Counted from the first letter of the stretch, positions 10,223 through 19,160 are shown. The stretch is DNA of 64,000 nucleotides from Paludibacteraceae bacterium (GCA_905233375.1 CAJOEJ010000011.1:1-64000); one strand, 5' to 3'. Notes: a model not told the origin generated them from the letters alone. Numbers and translations: made by a program.

Positions 10223-12684
10223 CGGATATAATTCCCAGAAAATCTGTTGTGAGCTGTTGTGCTTCCTCCTAAGTTATAAATAACAGGTAGTAAATCTTCG
10301 GCAAAGAAGATACTATATTTATCCTGATTCATCAGATAGCCAACAAACAATACATGGTCTTCGCCGCTATCCATTGACGGAAAAGGTAAGAGTTTGCAAG
10401 GACGGATAAAAAGATTACACGAAGGCAACTCTCCTTCAGGCAAACATTTCGACATCTGCTCAAGGCGTAATAGAACGTAGCCGATATCAGCCAAGCGCTT
10501 GTCTGCAATATTCGTTCTCTCAATGATTACTTCATTTTCGCGCAAGTAATTGCCTGCAGAGATAACATCCGGATGATGTGTATCAAAAACATTTTCAATT
10601 TTGGATAGTTCTTGCCATGAGGAATACTCATCATCAGCATCCAAACGTCCAATTAGCACACAATTAGGAATATTTTCTAATATGAAACGGTTGATGTCGT
10701 TCCTCGTTTTAACTACATTGTTGTTTTGTAATGTAAGGATAGTAATTCTTTCGTCTATTAACAGATCCTCAATCTCACTTTGCCAACTATCAGTGGAGTT
10801 ATCATTGGCTAAAACTACATGAAGTTTTCGTTTAATGTTTTCTTGTTTAAGTATAGAGGAAAGGCATCTTCTAATAGTTGAAGCGTTATTATGCATAGCA
10901 ACTCCTATAGCTATGACTTGGTTGGAGATACTTTGCTTTATAAAGAGGTTTATCCCGCTTTTAACCGGTATCGATGGTTGCCAATTGAGCAACATTTTGG
11001 CTTTAGAATTATCAGCTATGGTATAATCGGGTTCGACAAAATTATGGTTATTAAATTTGGTATTTATTTGGACTCCATAACTATTTTGCGTAATTGCTAT
11101 TATTTCATTGACGCTATGATTTTTACCTGTTCCGATATTGATAATCTCTTGTCGATTCTCAGAAACAAATTCTTCTGCGCACTTAATGATAGCATCCACC
11201 ACATCATCAATGTATGTAAAATCGCGTTTTTGCATACCATTTCCATTAATGATTAATGGCTGATTATTAGTGGCACATTCAATACATTTGCTAATCAACG
11301 TCGAGTATTCGTTGGCAGGTTGATGTGAATAACCATATACATTAAAGAATCTTAAAATCAGCAATTTAGATAAGGACTGAGAAAATATATCTTTAAGTAA
11401 TAGTTCCGCTTCTAACTTTTGCTCGGCATAAGGAGAAAGAGGATTGAGCGACATATCCTCTGTCATTAAACAGCCCTCTTGTTGACCATATACGGATGAA
11501 GATGATGAGAAGACGAAAAGTTGGACATTATGTTTTGCAGCAGCTATGCCTAATAACTTTGTCGCAATTACATTCGCTTCATAGCTCTTTTTCGGATGAT
11601 CAAAGGAAAATTTGATTCTTGGCAATGCCGCGAAATGAAAAACATATTGAGGATGATAGTGCGCGAAAAGATTGTCAAGTTCCACTTCGTTGTTTAATGA
11701 CATCCTAACAAAATGGAAATTACCTGCGTGGGAAAAATCTGCTATATTTTCCAAAACGCCTGTTGACAAATCATCTACTCCAACTACATTATATCCCAAT
11801 TGGATAAAGGCGCGTACAGCATGTGAGCCTATAAAACCGCACACTCCAGTAATTAGTACAGTAGTGTTTTTGCGAAATGCTGATTTTATCTCCTCTGAAT
11901 CAGGAAAACGAAAGAGTTTCTCTGCCCGTTTGAGCGACTGCATTAAAATAGACCATGTAAATAAAGTGAGATGCTTATGGTAGAATGTGTTTAGACCAGC
12001 GCGTTTGGTGTCATAATTAGAAGTAACCGTATTGGCTGACGCGTAGTAATTAATTAGTTTTTGCTCTATGATGGTGATATTTGCATTACCAAACCGCTGT
12101 AAAAAGCGGATCATTAAATCTCTATCGGTAGTAGCACATAATGTTTCGTCAAAGCCGCCAATCTCCACTAATCTCTTGAGTTTGAAGCACATATTGCTTC
12201 CTTGCACCCCGGGGTCTTTAATGAGGAATTTCTCTACTGTTAAATCCTGTTTTGCGAACGAAGATATATAATCAGTATCAGATCGTTGAATATATGCAAA
12301 TATCGCATCCGGATTATCAGCCACATGCTCATAAAGCGTTGCTATATAGTTTTGATCCCAACTGTCGTCATCATCTAAAATCGCAATGTAATTTTCCTCA
12401 CCTAAAACTTCGCATAACAATTGAATGCCCGTATTCCATGCTCCTGTTCCGGACATGTTTTTGGTTCTTTGGTTTCTGGAATAGTAAATCCGGCAATCAG
12501 TTTTCAAGTCTTGAATTCTATGTTCTATCTCTTGACAAACTAATTCATCATTGTTATCATCAACCACGACAATACAATCTGGTAAAACGGTTTGTTTTAA
12601 TACAGAACGTAAGGATATTGTGAAAAGAGTCTCAATTCTATTCATGGATGTTGCAATAACAACTCCTATTTTTCTATCTGTCAT
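10165..12684 (-). CDS. Triple fusion: GT2, NAD-dependent epimerase/dehydratase (SDR), GT2
   Basis: AILDDDDSW (GT2); TGVCGFIGSHAVRAF and YAEQK (extended SDR, GalE-like); C-terminal AIGVAMHNNASTIRRCLSSILKQ...GRLDADDEY (GT2). Confidence 0.85.
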   Translation of the reverse strand: MTDRKIGVVIATSMNRIETLFTISLRSVLKQTVLPDCIVVVDDNNDELVCQEIEHRIQDLKTDCRIYYSRNQRTKNMSGTGAWNTGIQLLCEVLGEENYIAILDDDDSWDQNYIATLYEHVADNPDAIFAYIQRSDTDYISSFAKQDLTVEKFLIKDPGVQGSNMCFKLKRLVEIGGFDETLCATTDRDLMIRFLQRFGNANITIIEQKLINYYASANTVTSNYDTKRAGLNTFYHKHLTLFTWSILMQSLKRAEKLFRFPDSEEIKSAFRKNTTVLITGVCGFIGSHAVRAFIQLGYNVVGVDDLSTGVLENIADFSHAGNFHFVRMSLNNEVELDNLFAHYHPQYVFHFAALPRIKFSFDHPKKSYEANVIATKLLGIAAAKHNVQLFVFSSSSSVYGQQEGCLMTEDMSLNPLSPYAEQKLEAELLLKDIFSQSLSKLLILRFFNVYGYSHQPANEYSTLISKCIECATNNQPLIINGNGMQKRDFTYIDDVVDAIIKCAEEFVSENRQEIINIGTGKNHSVNEIIAITQNSYGVQINTKFNNHNFVEPDYTIADNSKAKMLLNWQPSIPVKSGINLFIKQSISNQVIAIGVAMHNNASTIRRCLSSILKQENIKRKLHVVLANDNSTDSWQSEIEDLLIDERITILTLQNNNVVKTRNDINRFILENIPNCVLIGRLDADDEYSSWQELSKIENVFDTHHPDVISAGNYLRENEVIIERTNIADKRLADIGYVLLRLEQMSKCLPEGELPSCNLFIRPCKLLPFPSMDSGEDHVLFVGYLMNQDKYSIFFAEDLLPVIYNLGGSTTAHNRFSGNYIRCRKELYLKTLELCKTSKE

Positions 12685-12702
12685 CCTAGTTCAAATTTTC
12701 GG

Positions 12703-12739
12703 GTGCAAAGGTACAAAAAATATTTGACATGTGCAAATA
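12703..12739 (-). promoter_or_regulatory. Bacteroidetes-type promoter for the GT/radical SAM operon
   Basis: (-) ATTTGCACATGTCAAATATTTTTTGTACCTTTGCA. Confidence 0.8.
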
Positions 12740-12849
12740 AATATAGAAAAACCGTGGATTTTTCGTTAAAGGGTTAAGATGGTCACTACGTGACGTTAAA
12801 TGTATGCGTATATAGATTCCCGCTTTGGGTCCTTTACTTGACATCGCAC

Positions 12850-12942
12850 TTACTTTTTGGGGCTGCTATTAACTCGGCCGCCTCCACTTGGTCTTCCGGT
12901 GGTGGATGGATACATCGGTCCCGGACATGAACGTCTTGACAT
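12850..12942 (-). CDS. Candidate 30-aa small protein (Pro/Gly/Arg-rich)
   Basis: MSRRSCPGPMYPSTTGRPSGGGRVNSSPKK*; promoter-like motif upstream at 13009-13041 (-). Confidence 0.4.
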   Translation of the reverse strand: MSRRSCPGPMYPSTTGRPSGGGRVNSSPKK

Positions 12943-13008
12943 AGTATTATGTGTTTATTTGCTCACCATGCCTGAGCAATATAGGCATCTGATCAATCGA
13001 AAAGACGC

Positions 13009-13041
13009 TGCAAAATTACTGCTTTTTTCAGAGATGTGCAA
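13009..13041 (-). promoter_or_regulatory. Bacteroidetes-type promoter
   Basis: (-) ATTGCACATCTCTGAAAAAAGCAGTAATTTTGCA. Confidence 0.65.
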
Positions 13042-13111
13042 TAGCTCTTTCGCCAAGAGAATTTTTTCACCGAATAACGGAATAAAAATACTATTTAACG
13101 GAATAAATTTT

Positions 13112-13744
13112 TTACAACTTACTGAGTAATATTCCAGTCATAATGATAAGAATGAGCATTAGTGTGATGCTAATTAGCATCAAAAAAATAATGATTACCA
13201 TTTTTCTCTCCGTGGTCCCGAATAATTTTGTGAACTTATCATCATTCCTTAAAGCCGCTTCTTTCTTCAATCTCTCCAAATTATCCCAAAACCAACGTGT
13301 ATTTTTATCATGCTGTTCTCTTTCCTTTTGTTTTATTCTTTCAACTTGCGATTCGAATTCTGCCAGAGACTGTTCGTCTAATTGGTCTAAAATCGTATTA
13401 TCGAAGAAGACAATCTCTCCGGATATTTTTTTTACTTGGTATACCCTATCATAGTTTACAAGACACCATTGACCAACAGGAATGAATATATTAACATTTT
13501 GATACTCACTCAATGATGCTTCAATTAGTTTAGCTTTTACTTCGGCAAAAGATTGCTCGGGAAGTTCGAGTGGCTCGCTGTAGTCTATCACGTATAAAAA
13601 AGGCCATTTCCCTGTTCCACGCGCAGTAGTTAATGCCATAATTTCATTAACCGCAAAACTAACTTCTATCTTAGGTTTGCGCTTGCGATCTTTATCCTTG
13701 CTATAGTGTCTCTTGTCGTACGTTGTAAATTGAATTTTGTTCAT
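13112..13744 (-). CDS. Hypothetical protein with C-terminal TM segment
   Basis: MNKIQFTTYDKRHY...; ATG overlaps the preceding TGA (ATGA); hydrophobic C-terminus MVIIIFLMLISITLMLILIIMTGILL. Confidence 0.6.
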   Translation of the reverse strand: MNKIQFTTYDKRHYSKDKDRKRKPKIEVSFAVNEIMALTTARGTGKWPFLYVIDYSEPLELPEQSFAEVKAKLIEASLSEYQNVNIFIPVGQWCLVNYDRVYQVKKISGEIVFFDNTILDQLDEQSLAEFESQVERIKQKEREQHDKNTRWFWDNLERLKKEAALRNDDKFTKLFGTTERKMVIIIFLMLISITLMLILIIMTGILLSKL

Positions 13745-13860
13745 AATAAAAGCAATAAATGGTATTGTTCTGCCCATTCGTGCTTGATGACAAGACGGGT
13801 TGTAGATGTTTTTCCTGAACCGTTAGGACCTGCTATTACTATCAGAACAGGTTTTCTCAT
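13741..13860 (-). pseudogene. Truncated zeta-toxin-family P-loop ORF (39 aa)
   Basis: MRKPVLIVIAGPNGSGKTSTTRLVIKHEWAEQYHLLLLL*; Walker A typical of zeta_toxin, rest of domain missing; ATGA coupling at both ends. Confidence 0.65.
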
Positions 13861-14012
13861 AGTGTTTGTGCCATTTGATGGATTTGTGCAAAAAAAGCCT
13901 CATGTGCTCGGTCGTGACGCTCTTTTGCTTCCGCCGCAACTTCTTGCATCAGTTGAGCTAATTGCTCATCTGTCGGCTCTTGATCAATGTTTATGAAACG
14001 ATAGTCATTCAT
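13857..14012 (-). CDS. Small antitoxin-like protein upstream of the zeta remnant (51 aa)
   Basis: MNDYRFINIDQEPTDEQLAQLMQEVAAEAKERHDRAHEAFFAQIHQMAQTL. Confidence 0.55.
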   Translation of the reverse strand: MNDYRFINIDQEPTDEQLAQLMQEVAAEAKERHDRAHEAFFAQIHQMAQTL

Positions 14013-14030
14013 AGTGATAAACCTTTGCGG

Positions 14031-14066
14031 TGCAAAGGTACGAAAAAAAAATGACATATGCAAATA
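14031..14066 (-). promoter_or_regulatory. Bacteroidetes-type promoter
   Basis: (-) ATTTGCATATGTCATTTTTTTTTCGTACCTTTGCA. Confidence 0.8.
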
Positions 14067-14104
14067 AATGAGAGATTTTTGTTTAAAATGGCTCAAAAAG
14101 GATA

Positions 14105-14133
14105 AAAAAAGGGTGAGGCGTGTGCCCCACCCT
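14105..14133 (-). terminator. Repeated terminator hairpin (copy 2)
   Basis: (-) GGGTGGGGCACACGCCTCACCCTTTTTTT. Confidence 0.8.
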
Positions 14134-14134
14134 G

Positions 14135-14560
14135 ATAATTACCGACATCGCTCGACAGCCACCATTTGTTCCAACCGAAGATAGCCGACTCGAAATCGGA
14201 AGCCACGGCGATGAGGATGTTGATAGCCACGATGATGAACGGGAAGGGTTTGAACCAGCGTTTGGCACCGATACCCCACTCGTACTTGATCATCATGAAA
14301 CCGATACATCCGGTCAGCGCAGCGTACAGTTTGGCATAGTGGAACCAACCGTTCATGTACACATGGGTCTGGTTGTTCACTGCCCATTCGGCTCCCATAC
14401 GCGCTCCGACAGCGATCGCTATGAAATAGACGGTCAGGGCTAACGGGATAGCGAAGAACGTGATGGCACCGCCGAGTTTGGTACGACGTGCAAACTCATT
14501 CCAAAGAATCAAACCAGCCAGGACAACAAGCAACATTGCCCACTGGATGAGAGCGTGCGG
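14135..14560 (-). pseudogene. DUF5692-like membrane protein remnant, truncated at both ends
   Basis: IQWAMLLVVLAGLILWNEFARRTKLGGAITFF...FGWNKWWLSS then runs into a terminator hairpin; ORF N-terminus is encoded by the 11-bp repeat array. Confidence 0.6.
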
Positions 14561-14570
14561 GAAATACCCC

Positions 14571-14643
14571 GGACAAGGTCGAGACCTGATCCGACCCAAA
14601 GATTGCCCAACGATCCCCCAAGGATTGCCCAAGGATGAGACCC
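14571..14643. repeat. 11-bp-period array (about 6 units), copy A
   Basis: GGTCGAGACCT|GATCCGACCCA|AAGATTGCCCA|ACGATCCCCCA|AGGATTGCCCA|AGGATGAGACC; near-identical inverse copy at 39582-39650. Confidence 0.9.
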
Positions 14644-14704
14644 AAAAATCAACAACAATGAACTTATACTATATATATACTATGTATATATATACTTTTT
14701 ATTG

Positions 14705-14738
14705 CAAAAAAGCGCATCGGAATAAGTCCGATGCGCAA
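14705..14738 (-). terminator. Rho-independent terminator of the DUF262 operon
   Basis: (-) GCGCATCGG-ACTTATT-CCGATGCGC-TTTTTT. Confidence 0.85.
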
Positions 14739-14760
14739 GAACATAGGGAAAGCAGAATAA

Positions 14761-17166
14761 CTACGCAAACATCCGGGAAAGATGGTCGGTAACAAGCTTT
14801 GCTCTAAAAGAAATCAGTTCCTTACACAATTGCTCGATGTTCTTTTCCATTGAAAGTAACGGATCATGTGTGTATATGGGTTCTTTTCGGACATAATGCT
14901 TGTCCTTCGTGAGTCTGAATAATTCACTTATATGCTCATCGGGCTGCATCTCCTGCTTATCATAATTCCTTTTTCCTACCGATACGTACCACTTGCTCTC
15001 TCCATCCTGCTGCCATTCAAAGATGACATCCATAAAATAGTTGGTTCTTGGGTTTTCGGGTACATCCGTTCCCTTTTCATTATATTCCTCTATTTCGTTA
15101 TCGGCATTAAGCACAAACGGGATGACGGTGGTTTGATAATTCCAGTTCCATGCGCAAAGGTGCTCCTGCTTCAACCGTTTTTTCAACAGTATGTTTTCCA
15201 CATGCCACGATTTGCGTTCACCAGCCTGCACGGAGTCCAGCAATATGATACGCGGAGAGATATTACTCTCCTCCCACAGATACTTAAAGGAACCTTTAAA
15301 CAGATCTATGTGTTCCAAGAAAGGTACCATCCACTTATCTGGTTCACCTTCAGGTGTTTGCCCTGTCAGGAATGGTTTCAAATGCGATTCTATAAATGTG
15401 TCTTTGCTGAGTATTTCACGCCAATCGTCATCATTCGATATAAAATTAAATCTGCGCAGCCATTTGTTGGTCAGGTTCCCAGAACCGCCTTCCGATTCGA
15501 CAGGGAATGCGCCGTATCGGAGCAGTTTCTGTCTTAATTCACGAGTATCTTTGTTCGTCAGAATCTCCGTTACAAACGCCCCTAAATACGTTGCAAAATC
15601 ATCCGGAGTTTCAGACATCTTCAGAAGGCACTTGCAGTTGCCCTGCAAAAATTTCTCAAGCAGGTCATTCTGTACGAACTTCGCCAGCTGGCTTTCCCAT
15701 TCCTGCCTTTGGGGCGTATTCAAAAGCATTTCAGCAACTTCTTTGTCGATATCGGCAAACACATTTTTGAATTTCTCTGTCGGCGTTTCAAATACATCTC
15801 CGCTTTCCGGAATGGCGTTTACCATTGTCAGCATTAAATACACTGCCCTGTCCGGCGCCTTGTAATGGGTGTCATTATAACTCTTGTTTTTCAGGAAATA
15901 CGCCAGCCGCTTGAGATAAACAGGTTCCTTCTCTGGAAAACGCATGAGGTAACGAAGGATTGGCAGCAATACGACATATTCAATCGTTGTTTTCTCCCGG
16001 GAAAGCCATAAGTCATCTACGAAGAATTCTTTTACGGTCAACGAACTCAGTTGGTATACAGCCTGCATTACTTGCTCCAACCAAACGGCGTTAAACGATT
16101 GGTTTTCTTTGATATACGAGCGGATGTCACGATATTGCTGCGTAGATTTGTCACTCTCCGGCGACTCCACACGAATATAATCTTCGATGATTTCCACCTC
16201 CGATTGTTTTCTGTCATTCACCATCTTAGGTGCTTTTTTGACCGTGTCGCCATGAGAACATATATGCAGTATTACCGCCCATTTCAGAAAGTTCTGGAAT
16301 CCTTTATCTGCATTGGGATTCTCTTGTCCTTTGTTTTGCCAGAAAAAGTCCTGCCATTCCTCCCATTTCCTTCCGTAGTCCAATTTTTGGTCGCCTTTGC
16401 CGATGATGATGGACTTGATTGTTTCCTGATAGGACAAATTCTCCCCGCGGCTGTTCATATAGAGATACAACCGCTCACCCTGCGCGCTGATATTGGTGTC
16501 AAAGAAATTAAATTCCACAAAGTGCTCCAGATATTCCGTAAACGACGGGATGTCATGGACGGTTTGCACAAAATCACAAATAATGTGGTAGTTATGCCAC
16601 ATGTTTTTTGTGGTTTCGTCTTTATCATAAATCACCTTATAGTAATTGACACTATTATCAAAGGAGATGTTTTGATGTGATAATTCGTGCTTTATCAATT
16701 GGATCAAGAAGTCGTGGGTTATTTCCCGGACACGATAATCCAGTTTCGGCAACTGCTGCGCAAAATAGCGTTCCTTAAATTCAAACCACCTATCGGGTTG
16801 TTCTTTGTAAAGCGCGATAAGCAGCAAATACAACGTAGTAATACGTTGTTGACCGTCTATTAAAAAGAATTTGCCGGGATAATTGGGGTCGTGATAGGCA
16901 TAGATGAAGCCTATTTTGGTACTATACACTAGTTTCTCATATTCCTTGGAGAGGTATGCATTCATGCTGCCAGATAGCGGTGCATTACCGGCATTAATGG
17001 TCAGGGTTACATTCTCCTTGGCATCGTATTTGTTTTTGATGGACTCCAACAAACCACGGACATTCTGCTCTTCCCAAACATAGTCACGCTGTATCTCCGG
17101 AATAATAATCTGCTCTATTTCCGGATTGTTCAATAATTGAAACAAACTATATCTTCCTGTTTTCAT
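14761..17166 (-). CDS. DUF262 domain protein (GmrSD-like, no obvious HNH)
   Basis: IIIPEIQRDYVWEEQNVRGLLESI; FFLIDGQQRITTLYLLL; LYLYMNSRGENLSYQETIKSI. Confidence 0.85.
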   Translation of the reverse strand: MKTGRYSLFQLLNNPEIEQIIIPEIQRDYVWEEQNVRGLLESIKNKYDAKENVTLTINAGNAPLSGSMNAYLSKEYEKLVYSTKIGFIYAYHDPNYPGKFFLIDGQQRITTLYLLLIALYKEQPDRWFEFKERYFAQQLPKLDYRVREITHDFLIQLIKHELSHQNISFDNSVNYYKVIYDKDETTKNMWHNYHIICDFVQTVHDIPSFTEYLEHFVEFNFFDTNISAQGERLYLYMNSRGENLSYQETIKSIIIGKGDQKLDYGRKWEEWQDFFWQNKGQENPNADKGFQNFLKWAVILHICSHGDTVKKAPKMVNDRKQSEVEIIEDYIRVESPESDKSTQQYRDIRSYIKENQSFNAVWLEQVMQAVYQLSSLTVKEFFVDDLWLSREKTTIEYVVLLPILRYLMRFPEKEPVYLKRLAYFLKNKSYNDTHYKAPDRAVYLMLTMVNAIPESGDVFETPTEKFKNVFADIDKEVAEMLLNTPQRQEWESQLAKFVQNDLLEKFLQGNCKCLLKMSETPDDFATYLGAFVTEILTNKDTRELRQKLLRYGAFPVESEGGSGNLTNKWLRRFNFISNDDDWREILSKDTFIESHLKPFLTGQTPEGEPDKWMVPFLEHIDLFKGSFKYLWEESNISPRIILLDSVQAGERKSWHVENILLKKRLKQEHLCAWNWNYQTTVIPFVLNADNEIEEYNEKGTDVPENPRTNYFMDVIFEWQQDGESKWYVSVGKRNYDKQEMQPDEHISELFRLTKDKHYVRKEPIYTHDPLLSMEKNIEQLCKELISFRAKLVTDHLSRMFA

Positions 17167-17168
17167 GG

Positions 17169-19022
17169 TTATGCCAAATGTTTTTTCAGTTGTTCAATAA
17201 TCTCTTTGTTTCGTTGTCTCATCCATTGTTCATGAACGCCAATATCGTTTATGTCCCATCTGAACAGATCCGGAGTGAACCCTTTTTCCCCTTTCATATC
17301 CAATGATTTTTCATACAACGCGATTGTGTGATACGGCACGAAACTTCCTTTATTTCGCCGGGAGATGATAATGTTCCGTTTAACGATAAACGGGTTATTG
17401 CTGACAGCACTATTGTCTCCGCCGCCCAATAGTGCCATATTGCCCATTATGTGCTTCTTCTCGTCTATCTCGGAGTCGTACAGGAACGGGAGGTCATCCA
17501 CCGATATCGCCTCGCCATTGAGAAGTTTGGTTTCAATTTCCGTTCTTTTGCTTTGTTCTAATGACTCCGGCAGTTTTCCCAGCACATAGGATACCAGATT
17601 GTGAGGAATTTTGATGTCTCCTTTCGGGTTTTGCGGCGACAAATGCTCCAGCGTCCAATTCTCATGATCATACTGGTAAAAATCAAATTTCTCTTCCTGT
17701 TCCAGGAACACATTAAAGGACAACAACAAGTTTGTCAGTTTGCCAGAATTTTCCTTATAGCCATATTCTATTTGGGAATGCTCCAAGTCCGGAATAATCT
17801 CCAATACCCTTTTCGCCAGTTTCTTTTTTACCACGGCTCTGTCTTCCCATATAACCTCATCGGTCCAAGAGATATTGTATTGCTGCGATTTCGCAAAACG
17901 GACATATCCGAACAAGTTGTAGAAATCAATGTCTCCGTACCATATGTTATACAATGCCCGATACGCATGTTTGATCAGATTCAGCACATCGAACGCCGTT
18001 TTCTCATCGCGGATGATGCGGTTGAATTTATTGAAAAGTTCATACATCGACGGCTGAACATTCCGGCTTTGCGTGTCAAATGACTGACGATATTGCCGAA
18101 GAAGCGAATCTTCAATTTCACCGGAGGAGGTTTCTGCGCCTTCTATTTTCCGGAGTACCACTTCGAGCAGTTTTTCGATGCCGTCTGGATTCTCTTTCTT
18201 TTTTGTTGCGAAAAAGAAATGGGCTATTTCCGGCTGGGAAATCCATGCATTGATTTCATCCCATACCCGCCCCATGACCGTGCGTTGATCCAATATCTCC
18301 TTGTAAGACAAGGTGCGATTAAATGAAGTCGTCCGATTAACCGCTTTGGTCAGCAATAAGCCCTTTATCAGATACTGGTTGGTAAGAGGTACTTTGTTAT
18401 TATTCAGATTCTCAAAGACTTCCTCTGAATTGGTATTCTCATCCTCTATGTTGAAAATCAATTTGACGGAGTCCAACAAGTAATTGTAATAGGCTTCTAA
18501 TTTGCCTTTCTCCTCATCTTCCTCTAATAACTGCAGGAATTTATCTATCGTACGAACCGCTTTCACCATATAGTACTGATCCTGATGGCTGATTTTTTCA
18601 TCCTCATCTTCGGAATCAGGAATCTGCAGAGATGCGAATATATCTCCCTCATAGCGGAAATATTTAAGGCGGTTACGGCTGATATTCTCCAAATGGGAAT
18701 CCTTCTTTGCTATTCGTGAAAGCAACAAGGAAAGCGTTGTGAGGCGCTGCTGACCATCAATGACCTCAAGCACCTCGCTCTTGTCTTCCAATTTTAACTT
18801 TTTTACAGTGATGTATTGCAAAAAATACTCCGTAGTACCATACACAAATGCTTCGTATATATCTATAAGCATTTGAGGGACTTGGGCATAGGAAGAATTC
18901 GACTCCCACTTATAGCCCCGCTGGTAAGGAGCTATGTAGTAGAAAGACGCTTTATTGTCCGTTAAAGCTCCTTTAGCTCCCGCATTAAAAATCTGTTTGA
19001 TGGAATAAACAAGTTCGCTCAT
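17169..19022 (-). CDS. DUF262 + DUF1524 (HNH) protein (GmrSD-like)
   Basis: PYQRGYKWES; VIDGQQRLTTLSLLL; VFENLNNNKVPLT; LEHLSPQNP; HIMGNMALLGGGDNSAVSNNPFIVKR. Confidence 0.87.
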   Translation of the reverse strand: MSELVYSIKQIFNAGAKGALTDNKASFYYIAPYQRGYKWESNSSYAQVPQMLIDIYEAFVYGTTEYFLQYITVKKLKLEDKSEVLEVIDGQQRLTTLSLLLSRIAKKDSHLENISRNRLKYFRYEGDIFASLQIPDSEDEDEKISHQDQYYMVKAVRTIDKFLQLLEEDEEKGKLEAYYNYLLDSVKLIFNIEDENTNSEEVFENLNNNKVPLTNQYLIKGLLLTKAVNRTTSFNRTLSYKEILDQRTVMGRVWDEINAWISQPEIAHFFFATKKKENPDGIEKLLEVVLRKIEGAETSSGEIEDSLLRQYRQSFDTQSRNVQPSMYELFNKFNRIIRDEKTAFDVLNLIKHAYRALYNIWYGDIDFYNLFGYVRFAKSQQYNISWTDEVIWEDRAVVKKKLAKRVLEIIPDLEHSQIEYGYKENSGKLTNLLLSFNVFLEQEEKFDFYQYDHENWTLEHLSPQNPKGDIKIPHNLVSYVLGKLPESLEQSKRTEIETKLLNGEAISVDDLPFLYDSEIDEKKHIMGNMALLGGGDNSAVSNNPFIVKRNIIISRRNKGSFVPYHTIALYEKSLDMKGEKGFTPDLFRWDINDIGVHEQWMRQRNKEIIEQLKKHLA

Positions 19023-19057
19023 AGCATGCCTCGATTTCGTTTATTTGTTTTTGTGAG

Positions 19058-19092
19058 TGCAAAGGTACTAATATTTTTCGATATACGCAAAT
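19058..19092 (-). promoter_or_regulatory. Bacteroidetes-type promoter for the DUF262 operon
   Basis: (-) ATTTGCGTATATCGAAAAATATTAGTACCTTTGCA. Confidence 0.8.
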
Positions 19093-19132
19093 ATTTAAGT
19101 GATTTTTGTCCGAAATAGCTGAAAATGGGACA

Positions 19133-19160
19133 AAAAAAGGTGAGGCAATGCCCCACCCTG
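19133..19160 (-). terminator. Repeated terminator hairpin (copy 3)
   Basis: (-) AGGGTGGGGCATTGCCTCACCTTTTTTTG. Confidence 0.8.

Noticed and set aside
12857-13129. 90-aa plus-strand ORF
   Set aside because: Crosses a minus-strand promoter and a candidate small minus-strand gene; low-complexity translation without features
14571-14643. Interpretation as part of a normal DUF5692 N-terminus
   Set aside because: The same DNA occurs inverted at 39582-39650 with no ORF, so it is a dispersed repeat rather than gene sequence
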